DNA from: DASYTH01 sp036002505
GTDB lineage: Bacteria > Actinomycetota > Actinomycetes > Mycobacteriales > Pseudonocardiaceae
Assembly (NCBI RefSeq): GCF_036002505.1
Contig: NZ_DASYTH010000122.1
Span: 1-64,000 of the forward strand
Direction: 5' to 3'
DNA: 64,000 nucleotides
Each line of letters opens with the position of its first letter. Position 1 is the first letter of the stretch. The translations under genes and the position numbers were made by a program. A model generated the notes under the pieces. It saw only the letters and a list, made by a program, of their open reading frames with translations. It did not search any database and had not been told where the DNA came from. Positions 52,771 through 60,535 of this stretch are shown in pieces.

Positions 52771-53712
52771 TCACCAGCTGGCGTCGTGCTGGCCGACGCG
52801 CTCCAGGGCCTCGAGCGTGCGCACCGCGATCAGGTCGCGGATCCGGGCCACCTGCGCGTTCCACTGGAGCGAGAAGCCGGGGCTGGTCTCGAGTGCCGCC
52901 CACAGGGAGCGCAGCGGCAGGTCGACGTGCGCGCCGGGCATCCAGAGGTGCACCAGGCGTTCGACGGCGCTGGTGAGCGTCTTGATCGGGTCCACGCCGA
53001 GCGCCATGTCCCGGTCGGCCTGGTCGATCGCCCCGGCGAGCGTGGTGATCAGCCAGTCGTGCAGCGCGAGGTCCTCGCAGAACCGTTCGGCGGTCTCGAG
53101 CAGGGCCGGGGGCAGGCTCAGCTCGACGGTGCGCCGCACGTCGTCGTCCACATGCAGCCGGACGGCGGGGTCGGCGCCCTCGGCCACGGTCGCGGTCCAG
53201 CGCACCCGGGTGGACCGGGACCGCATCGCGATCTGATGGTCGAGCTGCGGCCGCCGCTGGACGTTGCCGATCAGGTACTCGCTCACCGCACCGAGATCGA
53301 GCACGGCTCCGTCCGGCACGACCGTGCGGTGCCCGCGGGCGAGCTGGGGCACGTCGGCCCTGCTGATCACCTCGACCACGCCGCGCTGGCTGGCGTAGTG
53401 CGCCCAGGCCAGCCGGTGGTTGGCCGCGGCCTTCTCCAGCCGCGCCTTCGCCGAGGACTGGAGCACCAGCCCGCCGGTGACCACCGCGTGCGCGGCCACC
53501 GTGCCGATGCCGCGGGCCCGGGTCAGGGGCTCGGTCGCCAGCCGGCAGTCCACACCGACCATCACGTCCGGGGACACCGACCGGTTGACCGGCCGGTCCG
53601 TGACCAGCACCCGCTGGCCCGGCTTGAGCCCGAGCAGGTCGACCACCTCGGCCCGGCCCAGCCGGCTGGACGTGCGCAGCAGGCTGGTCCGGACCTCACC
53701 CACGATCAGCAT
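52771..53712 (-). CDS. SCO2521 family protein (function unknown)
   Basis: A 313-residue protein resembling the actinobacterial family named after Streptomyces SCO2521 (from memory). It opens MLIVGEVRTSLLRTSSRLGR, followed by VSPDVMVGVDCRL and GIGTVAAHAVVTGGLVLQSS. No catalytic motif, signal peptide or TM segment is visible. It is the last gene of the four-gene operon and overlaps the previous gene by 17 nt. The middle (HRTVVPDGAVLDLGAVSEYL) may be a separate beta-rich part. Confidence 0.78.
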   Translation of the reverse strand: MLIVGEVRTSLLRTSSRLGRAEVVDLLGLKPGQRVLVTDRPVNRSVSPDVMVGVDCRLATEPLTRARGIGTVAAHAVVTGGLVLQSSAKARLEKAAANHRLAWAHYASQRGVVEVISRADVPQLARGHRTVVPDGAVLDLGAVSEYLIGNVQRRPQLDHQIAMRSRSTRVRWTATVAEGADPAVRLHVDDDVRRTVELSLPPALLETAERFCEDLALHDWLITTLAGAIDQADRDMALGVDPIKTLTSAVERLVHLWMPGAHVDLPLRSLWAALETSPGFSLQWNAQVARIRDLIAVRTLEALERVGQHDASW

Positions 53713-54730
53713 CGGGCGTTCCCAGACTCTCGTCGACGTCCTCGACGAAGATGTGCGAAACCCGCCGGCGGATGTCCTCCGGGACGGCCAGCTTCTCCGT
53801 CCGGCCCCGGTCGACCACCTGGTGGATCACCGCCCGGTCCAGGTCGAGGTGGCCGAGGATCACGTCCACCGCGTTCTCGATGGCGAGGTAGGAGCGCGGC
53901 AGGATGGACGCGGTGCGGTAGGCGGAGAACGGCGCGGCCGCCGGGCTGAGCTGGATGACCGTGGGCAGGTCGCTCCAGTGCTCCGGCCAGTCGGCGTCAT
54001 CCGCCCAGAGCTGGGGCTGCGCGACCGGTTCGCCGTAGTGGCGCAGCATGCCCAGCCGGAGCAGATGCCACACGGCGGCGAGGAACGGGCAGGACCAGGT
54101 GCGCTGCGAGACGAGCCGGCCGTCGGCCTTCTCCACCCGCTCCTTCCAGCTCCACAGCTCCACGTCCACGAAGATCGAATGGTTGCGCCGGCCGAACTCC
54201 TGCGGCGGGCGCCATTCCTGGACCTGCATGGCCTGGTCGGCGTCGGAGTCGGCGGACCGCTCGCCGTTGCACAGCCAGCCGGTCTCGTGCAGCGGCGGCC
54301 GGGACCCGTTGGTGCCCACCGGCGGCTCGGGCAGCAGCATCGCCGCGGTGAGCTCGGCCAGCGGCACGTTCTCGGCCACCGCGCAGCCGGCTTCCCTGGC
54401 GATGTAGTCGAACCTGATGCCGCACTCGTCCGCGATCCGCAGCAGCTTCTTCATGATCTCGGCGGGATTGGTGTGGCTGCCGAAATAGTCGTCGATCAGA
54501 AAGCAGGTGCTCACCCGGGGCCGCGGGCCGAACTCGGCCGCCACGCTCGCGATGGCCGCGTCAATCCACGGCGCCACCCGGCGAAACTGCGCCCGGATCC
54601 GGTCCTCGCCGTCGAGGAGGTCCTTCATGTAAAAGTGACCCACCTCGATGGAGAGGTGGGCTAGCTGCAGGTGCCGCGGCTCGTTCTGCTCGGCCGCCTC
54701 GCTATAGGTGACGGAATCCGGCGTACTCAC
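53696..54730 (-). CDS. SCO2522 family protein (function unknown)
   Basis: A 344-residue cytoplasmic protein resembling the SCO2522 family (from memory). LAHLSIEVGHFYMKDLLDGE near the start is its hallmark, followed by STCFLIDDYF, a stretch ending NGSRPPLHETGWLCNGERS, and AVWHLLRLGMLRHYGEP. No known enzyme motif is evident. The GTG start overlaps the stop of the P-loop gene (GTGA). The frame is open upstream to 54940, but that part is the other frame of the P-loop gene. Confidence 0.8.
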   Translation of the reverse strand: MSTPDSVTYSEAAEQNEPRHLQLAHLSIEVGHFYMKDLLDGEDRIRAQFRRVAPWIDAAIASVAAEFGPRPRVSTCFLIDDYFGSHTNPAEIMKKLLRIADECGIRFDYIAREAGCAVAENVPLAELTAAMLLPEPPVGTNGSRPPLHETGWLCNGERSADSDADQAMQVQEWRPPQEFGRRNHSIFVDVELWSWKERVEKADGRLVSQRTWSCPFLAAVWHLLRLGMLRHYGEPVAQPQLWADDADWPEHWSDLPTVIQLSPAAAPFSAYRTASILPRSYLAIENAVDVILGHLDLDRAVIHQVVDRGRTEKLAVPEDIRRRVSHIFVEDVDESLGTPDADRG

Positions 54731-55638
54731 AGCTTTTCCCACCACGTGTTGTCGGTCAGCTTGTCGGCAAGCTCCCGGAACGCGGTGACCGTCGCCTCGT
54801 TGGCGATGTTGGCGGCCACGTCCGCGTCCGAGATCACTTGTTCCCGCCATTGCAGCACCGGCTCCATCGGGGTTTGCCCCAAGGTCCGGCTGCGACCCAG
54901 CTTGTGACGGTTGGCGAGCTTCTTCAGCTCTTCGTCGCACGCCCGCAGCCAGGTTGCCTGGGCGGCGTTGTCGGTGGCGAGGTGCGAGTTGAGGTTGGGT
55001 ACGGCGGTGCGGACGAACCGGATGGAGTCCAAAAGCTCGTCCTGGTCGTGGCCGGCCTGCTTACCGACCTCCAGCAACCCGCGGGCGTCGAAGACGAGGC
55101 TGTGCGCGGCCACGATGTGCTGCTGGGTCCAGCGGTGGAACACCAGCCAGCGCGCGGCGAGCGAGCGCAGCGGCGTGGAGGCGGTCGCCTTCAGCACCAT
55201 CTCCACCGCCACCGACCGGCCGGAGCTGAGGTCGACCACACACACGTCGAACTCGGAGTCCAGCTTGACGAACAGCTCGATGCAGCGCTCGACCCGCTCG
55301 ACCGAGTTGGGGAACTCGGCGCCGCCCCGGTCCCCCGGGAAGAGCACGAGCCGGTGGGCCCGGGTGTTCGCGGTGCGCAGGTGCGTGCGGCTGGAGCTCT
55401 GCCAGATGTCCACCTGGCGCGGGTCGGAGGCGACGCCGTTCAGATACGAGTGCGTGCCGACCCGGCCGTCAATGCCACGCTCCACCTTGGCCACCTCGAA
55501 GATCGCCCCGGCGGTGGGCGAGCCGAAGTCGAAGTCGAGGTACGCCACGCTTTTGCGCTGCGCGAGGTGGTAGGCGATGTTGCAGCTGGTCACCGACCGG
55601 CCGGTGCCGCCCTTGTCCGACGCCGCGAAAACCAGCAT
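54727..55638 (-). CDS. SCO2523 family variant P-loop (MinD/ParA-like) protein
   Basis: A 303-residue protein with a ParA/MinD-type fold. It begins FAASDKGGTGRSVTSCNIAY: Lys9 is the signature lysine, but the P-loop lysine of KGGxGKS is Arg14. YLDFDFGSPTAGAIF fits the switch I/A' region and VCVVDLSSGRSVAVEM the Walker B/switch II region (Asp kept). ATP binding may be weakened or altered. ParA/MinD proteins position cargo or switch partners; here the partners are presumably the three coupled gene products. ATG directly abuts the SCO2524-type stop (TAGATG). Confidence 0.85.
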   Translation of the reverse strand: MLVFAASDKGGTGRSVTSCNIAYHLAQRKSVAYLDFDFGSPTAGAIFEVAKVERGIDGRVGTHSYLNGVASDPRQVDIWQSSSRTHLRTANTRAHRLVLFPGDRGGAEFPNSVERVERCIELFVKLDSEFDVCVVDLSSGRSVAVEMVLKATASTPLRSLAARWLVFHRWTQQHIVAAHSLVFDARGLLEVGKQAGHDQDELLDSIRFVRTAVPNLNSHLATDNAAQATWLRACDEELKKLANRHKLGRSRTLGQTPMEPVLQWREQVISDADVAANIANEATVTAFRELADKLTDNTWWEKL

Positions 55639-57537
55639 CTACATGCTCCTCGTCGCGTCGAGGTGGGCGACGGCCAGCTCGTCCAGCTTGCGCAGGGCCT
55701 CGTTGGCCAGCGCGTTGGCGGTGCCGGGCTGCTGGATGACGATGCGCCGGGCGCGGGCGAGGGTGGCCTCGATGCCGGTCAACGTGGCGCGCCGGGCCGG
55801 GTTGTCGTCGGCGCCGGCGTCCAGCATCTCCTTGTTGAGCAGGTGGTCGGCCTCGTGCAGCACCTCGAGCGCGCGGGACCGCAGTTGCGGGCTGCGCAGC
55901 GGTGGGTCGGCGAACGTGCGGGCGGCCGTCACCAGCGCCTCGACCACCCGCTCGGTGAGGTACCAGGAGGGCGCGTCGATGGGCTTGCGGTCCTCATGGG
56001 GGAACAGCGCCTCGGCCGGGTCGTCCCAGAGCCCGGCCGCCGGGCCGTGCGAGATCCGCCGCCGGTTGAGGTGGTCCATCGTCGCCTCGGCCACCTGCAT
56101 GAGCTGGTCGCGGGCGTCGACGTTGGCGGACAGCCGGGCCGACTGGACGGCGCGCTTGAGCAGCAGCGGCGCGAAGTCCGCGATGGTCCAGTACAGCTGC
56201 GGGCCGAGGGCGGCGGTGCCGCCGAGGCGGATCTGCTCGCCCGGCACGTGCATCCGCACCGCGGGGTCGTTCTGCGTGACCCGGCGGGTGATGCGACCGC
56301 GCTGGGCGAGCGACTCGAAGATCGCTACCAGGCGGTTCAGGTCGTCGTCGGTGGCTTCGCGGTTTTCCAGGTCCTGCACCAGCACGGCGGACACCAGGAG
56401 ACTGAAGTAGTCCTTCTCCTCACCGTCCGACGTCTGCCACGGGATGTCCTCCAGCGGCCATTTCCCGCCGCCGAACCGGGCGATCGTGGCCCAGTAGCGC
56501 TGGGTCAGGTCCCAGCGCAGCTGCAGCGCCTCGTTCAGCGTGCGCTGCTCGTCGGTCAGCAGGCCGAGCTCACGGGTGCGGGACGACCGAAGGTCGTTGA
56601 TGCCGTCCAGCGCCAGCACTGTGGAGTACAGGTACGGGCGCGGGTCGGCGACGCCGTCCTGGCTGCCGATGAACGGTTGGTTGATCCGGCTGGTGCCCTC
56701 GAGCGCGATCTTGACCTCGGTCGCGTTCCGCACGACGCCCCAGCCCCACCCGCACTCGAACAGCTTGGACTCGTCGTCCAGGCCAACCTCGACGTTGACA
56801 CCGATGCGGACGTCGTCGAGCAGCCGGGTGCGCACCCGGAGCAGCCGGTCCGACAGCTGGTCCCGGACCACCTCGTCGGACGAGTTGTTCTGGTTCATCA
56901 TCCGGAGCATGTGGTGGTGCTCCGGATCGTTGAGCGTCACGGCGTTCACCACGAAGCTGCGCAGCAGACCGATCATGGCGCAGGTGAGCCGGTCGCGGAA
57001 CGCGCCCTCGAGGCGCTCGACCCGTTCGGCGAGCCCGGTCTGGCGCCGGCCGGCCTGCGGCCGGAACACGCCGAGGAAGCCGAGGGCGGCCAGGCACAGC
57101 GTCACCGACATCGAGTAGGAGTCGACGACACCGATCCGCAGCTGCTCGTCGGTGACTCCGGGTCCGGACGAGTCCGGACCGGCCTCGTTGTCGGCGGCGG
57201 TGCGCAGGTAGCTGCCGCCGGCGAAGTCCGGCTCCCCGTCCTCGCCGGTGTACCGCTTGATGTACTCCTCGAGCACGGCGACCAGCCGCTGCGGGATCGT
57301 GGTGGGACCACCGAGAGGACTCAGCGTCGCGGCCACGTCGTCGGCCATGCTGTCCGGGCGGTCGAGCGCGAGGTTGGTCAGCTCCGTCGCCGGGTACAGC
57401 AGGCAGAGCAGCTGCTCGGCGTCGCTGATGGAGTTCGACTCGTCGCGGCCGCCCCAGGTCCACTGGCCGTCCTGAAACGCGGTACGAACCACCGAGCTCC
57501 AGACGTCGAGGAGCTGTCGTCGCGGTTGGATTCTCAC
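55639..57537 (-). CDS. SCO2524 family protein (function unknown)
   Basis: A 632-residue, mostly helical cytoplasmic protein resembling the SCO2524 family (from memory). MRIQPRRQLLDVWSSVVRTA, followed by DGQWTWGGRDESNSISDAEQLL, is the hallmark N-terminus. Later come FLGVFRPQAGRR, a stretch around ECGWGWGVV, and WYLTERVVEALVTAARTF toward the end. No TM segment or known catalytic motif is visible. It is the first gene of the operon; GTG 57537 follows AGGA at 8 nt. All four genes overlap or abut, so their products are probably made in fixed ratio. Confidence 0.82.
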   Translation of the reverse strand: MRIQPRRQLLDVWSSVVRTAFQDGQWTWGGRDESNSISDAEQLLCLLYPATELTNLALDRPDSMADDVAATLSPLGGPTTIPQRLVAVLEEYIKRYTGEDGEPDFAGGSYLRTAADNEAGPDSSGPGVTDEQLRIGVVDSYSMSVTLCLAALGFLGVFRPQAGRRQTGLAERVERLEGAFRDRLTCAMIGLLRSFVVNAVTLNDPEHHHMLRMMNQNNSSDEVVRDQLSDRLLRVRTRLLDDVRIGVNVEVGLDDESKLFECGWGWGVVRNATEVKIALEGTSRINQPFIGSQDGVADPRPYLYSTVLALDGINDLRSSRTRELGLLTDEQRTLNEALQLRWDLTQRYWATIARFGGGKWPLEDIPWQTSDGEEKDYFSLLVSAVLVQDLENREATDDDLNRLVAIFESLAQRGRITRRVTQNDPAVRMHVPGEQIRLGGTAALGPQLYWTIADFAPLLLKRAVQSARLSANVDARDQLMQVAEATMDHLNRRRISHGPAAGLWDDPAEALFPHEDRKPIDAPSWYLTERVVEALVTAARTFADPPLRSPQLRSRALEVLHEADHLLNKEMLDAGADDNPARRATLTGIEATLARARRIVIQQPGTANALANEALRKLDELAVAHLDATRSM

Positions 57538-57817
57538 GCTAGCCGTCCTGGAGGAATGTCAAGCCGATTGGGGTTCTCGCGCGCGAAGGTGCGGCTGCCC
57601 GGCGTCAGACGACCGTCTCGGGGCCGGCGATACGCTAGCACTGCCATGACCTCCCGGTACCCGTAACCCCGCCAACAGGCCACGATCGTGACGCCCCGAG
57701 TGGCGCGGGCACCGCCTGTCATCATCGCAGCCCATGCCGATCGCTGGGAAGTGCTCGCCCCCGACCTGATGTCTGAAAGTAGCCGAAAAACGTTACGGCA
57801 AACGGGGGACGCGAGCG
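57538..57817 (-). promoter_or_regulatory. Upstream region of the SCO2524-2521 operon
   Basis: A 280-base gap between the operon and the geosmin synthase stop. It holds no credible gene. It should contain the operon promoter, but I cannot point to a convincing -35/-10 pair. A TTGCCGTAACGTTTTTCGGC stretch near 57780-57803 on the minus strand is the least GC-rich part. Confidence 0.35.
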
Positions 57818-60055
57818 TTATTCGACCGTCACTCCGGCCGGGCGGGCGACCGCCAGCCGGGCCGCCGACGTGCCGAGGCCGGTTGGCACGAACGAGAAAT
57901 CCGGGGGACGGTGTGCGGCCGGGTGCAGCCGGCGTTGTTCGGCCTCGGTATAGCGGGCGCACTTGCGGTGCCATTCGAGAATTCCGGACATCCATTCCTT
58001 GAGACCGTCGGCGTGCCGGCGGATAACGTCCCGAACCGGCTCTTCGAGGTCGAGCTCCTCGAACAGCGCCGGCAACTCCCCGGCCACGATGTGCTCGAAC
58101 TGCTTCATCCGTTCGGTCATCAGGCCGGCCACGACGTCCCGGGCGGCGAACCGGTCGACGCCGAGGAAGTTCTGCACGACCAGGACCAGATTGTGGAACT
58201 CCCCCTCGAACTCGATCTCCTTCTGGTAGGAGAAGAGGTCGTTGGTGAAGCAGGCGTAGTCCTGGGCGGCGGTGTCGAGCTCGCGGATGACCCCGTGCCG
58301 CAGCAGTCCCTCGGGAACGCGCTCGGCGTGCGCGAGCCAGGCCAGGCTCATCGTCAGGTTGGAGCCGAACGTGGCCCGGCGCATCTCGACGTAGTCGACC
58401 GGGTCGGGAATCCGGTTGTGGGCCTGGTTTTCCAGCTCCCACAGCCAGCTTTCGGTCATCTCCAGGATCGCGGCGCGGAACCGCCGGCGGGCGAGCGCGG
58501 GCATCGGGCCCGCGGTGCGCTCCCACAGATCCGCGAGCCCGCGCTCGAGCGCGTTGGCCGGCTCCGGCACGGCCTCGCCGTCGAGTGGCATGAACGCCGG
58601 AAACCGCCCGTGGGACAGTTTGGCCGCGGCCAGGTTCCGGGTTCGGCCGAACACCTCGGGGAAATAGTCGTCGCCGTACGTGCCCCAGGACAGCCAGTCC
58701 GAGGACAGGTCGAGCTGCTCCCGGCTCGCGTCGGCGTCGATCATCGACGCGCAGTGGGAGAGGTCCAGGGCCCGGAACCGCCGCTCGTCCCATACCCCGC
58801 CGGTTTCCAGTCCCGGCACGGAGTCGAACATTCCTACCGCCGCGGCCCATTCGACCGCGTGCTCCCGGGTGGCGTCCAGGTGCGGGCTGATCCGGAACGG
58901 ATAGGGCATGTACAGCTCGGGCAGCGGCAGGTGGCCGACCGGCTGGAACGGCACGAAGGCGTGCTGCCGGACCCGGCCGCGCAGGCCCAGCCGCACGGTG
59001 GCGAACGCCCGGCTGGCGGAGGTGCCGAGACCGGTCGGGCCGGCGAGCACGGCGCCCTCGTTCATGTACCGGCTGGAGCGCAGATGCCACTCGTGCCCGC
59101 CGGCCTGCCAGTCCTGCAGTCCTTTCACGTACGCGGCGACGCCGGCCCAGTCCGCGCCCGGTGCGGCGTGCTCGGCCAGCAGGGCCGGCACCTCGGTCAG
59201 CGCGGTCGCCTCGAACTGCTGCAGCCGGGACGTGAGCAGATCGTTGACCAGTTCGGCGGCCTCCTGCGTGCGGCAGCCGAAGAACTTCTCCAGCACCAGC
59301 ACGGCGTTGGCGTTCTCCCCCTCCTCCCGGACCTCGCGCTGGTAGGAGAACAGGTCGTTGCGCAGGTGCACGGCATCGGAGAAGGTGTCCGACAGCACCC
59401 GCATGGGCCGCAGCGCCGCGAGCTCGTCCGGGACCTCGGCGCCGACCGCGTACTCGACCAGGTTCGCCGACCAGGGCGCACCGCCGACCCGGCGCCGCAT
59501 CTGGATGTACTCGATCGGGTTGGCGATCCGGCCGAGGTTGATGTTGTTCAGCTCCCACAACGACTCCACCATCAGGTTGTGGGTGCTGGTGATGAACCGG
59601 CGGCGCCACCCGTCCGACATCGACGGCACGGTGCGCGCCCACAGGTCGGCGAGACCGCGCTCAGCCGGGTTCGTCGGTTCCGGCGCCTCCTCACCCTCGA
59701 GCGTCATGAACCGTTCGAGCCGGTCGAGGTAGGCCCGCGCGCCCTGGACATCCCCGGAATACTTGTACTGCTCGAGAAAGTGGTCGTCGAAGAAGAACAC
59801 CCAGACGTACCAGTCGGTGATCAGGTCGAGCGCCGGGCCGTCGCAGTCCGGATGGGTGTACGCGCACATCAGCGCGTAGTCCATGAGGGCGAGCGCGGCG
59901 GCGTCCCACACCACCCCGCCACCCGGCTTGGGCGCGTCGAGGAAGCCCATCTCCTTGGCCCAGGCGGCGCTGTGCGCCCGGGCGCGCTCGAGGTTCGGGT
60001 TCAGCCGGGCGGGATAGGGCATGTAGAACTCGGGCAACCGGAACGACTGCTGCAT
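57818..60055 (-). CDS. geoA: Geosmin synthase (two-domain terpene synthase)
   Basis: A 745-residue bifunctional sesquiterpene synthase that turns farnesyl diphosphate into germacradienol and then geosmin. The N-terminal domain has DDHFLE (90-95) and the NSE motif NDLFSYQREVREEGE (233-247). The C-terminal domain has DDYFPE (462-467) and NDLFSYQKEIEFEGE (605-619). Both Mg2+-binding motif pairs are intact, so both half-reactions should work. Length is as in Streptomyces GeoA. ATG 60055 gives the family N-terminus (QQSFRLPEFYMPYPARLNPN). Monocistronic; no regulator is adjacent. Confidence 0.96.
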   Translation of the reverse strand: MQQSFRLPEFYMPYPARLNPNLERARAHSAAWAKEMGFLDAPKPGGGVVWDAAALALMDYALMCAYTHPDCDGPALDLITDWYVWVFFFDDHFLEQYKYSGDVQGARAYLDRLERFMTLEGEEAPEPTNPAERGLADLWARTVPSMSDGWRRRFITSTHNLMVESLWELNNINLGRIANPIEYIQMRRRVGGAPWSANLVEYAVGAEVPDELAALRPMRVLSDTFSDAVHLRNDLFSYQREVREEGENANAVLVLEKFFGCRTQEAAELVNDLLTSRLQQFEATALTEVPALLAEHAAPGADWAGVAAYVKGLQDWQAGGHEWHLRSSRYMNEGAVLAGPTGLGTSASRAFATVRLGLRGRVRQHAFVPFQPVGHLPLPELYMPYPFRISPHLDATREHAVEWAAAVGMFDSVPGLETGGVWDERRFRALDLSHCASMIDADASREQLDLSSDWLSWGTYGDDYFPEVFGRTRNLAAAKLSHGRFPAFMPLDGEAVPEPANALERGLADLWERTAGPMPALARRRFRAAILEMTESWLWELENQAHNRIPDPVDYVEMRRATFGSNLTMSLAWLAHAERVPEGLLRHGVIRELDTAAQDYACFTNDLFSYQKEIEFEGEFHNLVLVVQNFLGVDRFAARDVVAGLMTERMKQFEHIVAGELPALFEELDLEEPVRDVIRRHADGLKEWMSGILEWHRKCARYTEAEQRRLHPAAHRPPDFSFVPTGLGTSAARLAVARPAGVTVE

Positions 60056-60240
60056 GCAAGGACATTCGCACGTGCGGGCCCGCCGCCGCATCGTCCGCCT
60101 GGGCGATACCCGGACGGTGCTGTCCGATGAAGGAGGGTTCTGCACAAGGGTCCGTGGTTGCGTTGGCGGGTGGTCGGCTGCCGGTTGCTCGCGGTGGGCC
60201 AGCGTGCCGTTCGGTGTCCGGGTTGGCAGAGCTGGTCACT

Positions 60241-60295
60241 GGTCCGACCGCTCGGGCAGGCCTCCGGCCCACCCTCGCCAGTCCGAAGTTGTGAA
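60241..60295 (+). repeat. Dispersed palindromic repeat
   Basis: This matches 28775-28829 at about 80% by eye. Its centre GGGCAGGCCTCCGGCC is identical to the loop region of the perfect hairpin at 23756-23798. It lies 3' of the TIR-ATPase gene. Confidence 0.65.
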
Positions 60296-60367
60296 TGATC
60301 AACTGTTTGCGCATCAGGCCTGAGCTGGGCAGGCGATCTCCAGAGGTGCGGAGGTGAGGCGGGGAAA

Positions 60368-60402
60368 GCGTCCTTGGTCGCCCTAGGCGTGAGGAAGGAC
60401 GC
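60368..60402. terminator. Hairpin of the GCGTCCTT family, 3' of the TIR-ATPase gene
   Basis: GCGTCCTT and AAGGACGC form a perfect 8-bp outer stem, with an inner CGCC-CTA-GGCG stem. It is homologous to the imperfect hairpin at 36113-36147. It is 134 nt beyond the stop, so it could end that transcript or simply be a repeat. Confidence 0.55.
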
Positions 60403-60535
60403 GTTCGTCACGCTCGGCCCACAGCCGACGAGCAGGTCTACGCAGAGTCACAGCAACGTCGGGCCAGTCGGAACGAACACCGCCCGGCGGCCCACCACTC
60501 CCAACCGGGATGTGCACAACCCTCTGGCCGGGTCG

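Larger units (their letters stand above)
60056..60535. other. Intergenic region with dispersed repeats, no gene
   Basis: This 480-base stretch lies between the geosmin synthase start and the stop of the TIR-ATPase gene. It holds the geoA promoter region (no clear hexamers seen) and two dispersed repeats, listed separately at 60241-60295 and 60368-60402. Small open frames here contain repeat-derived residues and are not believed. Confidence 0.7.

Noticed and set aside
54838..57666. A ~940-codon plus-strand open frame opposite the SCO2524/SCO2523-type genes
   Set aside because: Antisense shadow; the minus-strand proteins match conserved families and have overlapping starts and stops.
52771..60055. 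A terpene biosynthetic gene cluster including the SCO252x operon and geoA
   Set aside because: GeoA is complete for geosmin by itself, and the SCO252x proteins show no biosynthetic motifs; adjacency is more likely chance.
60001..60411. A small minus-strand reading frame crossing the geoA upstream region
   Set aside because: Its start lies in the GCGTCCTT hairpin repeat; the frame is made of dispersed repeat sequence and runs into geoA in another frame.
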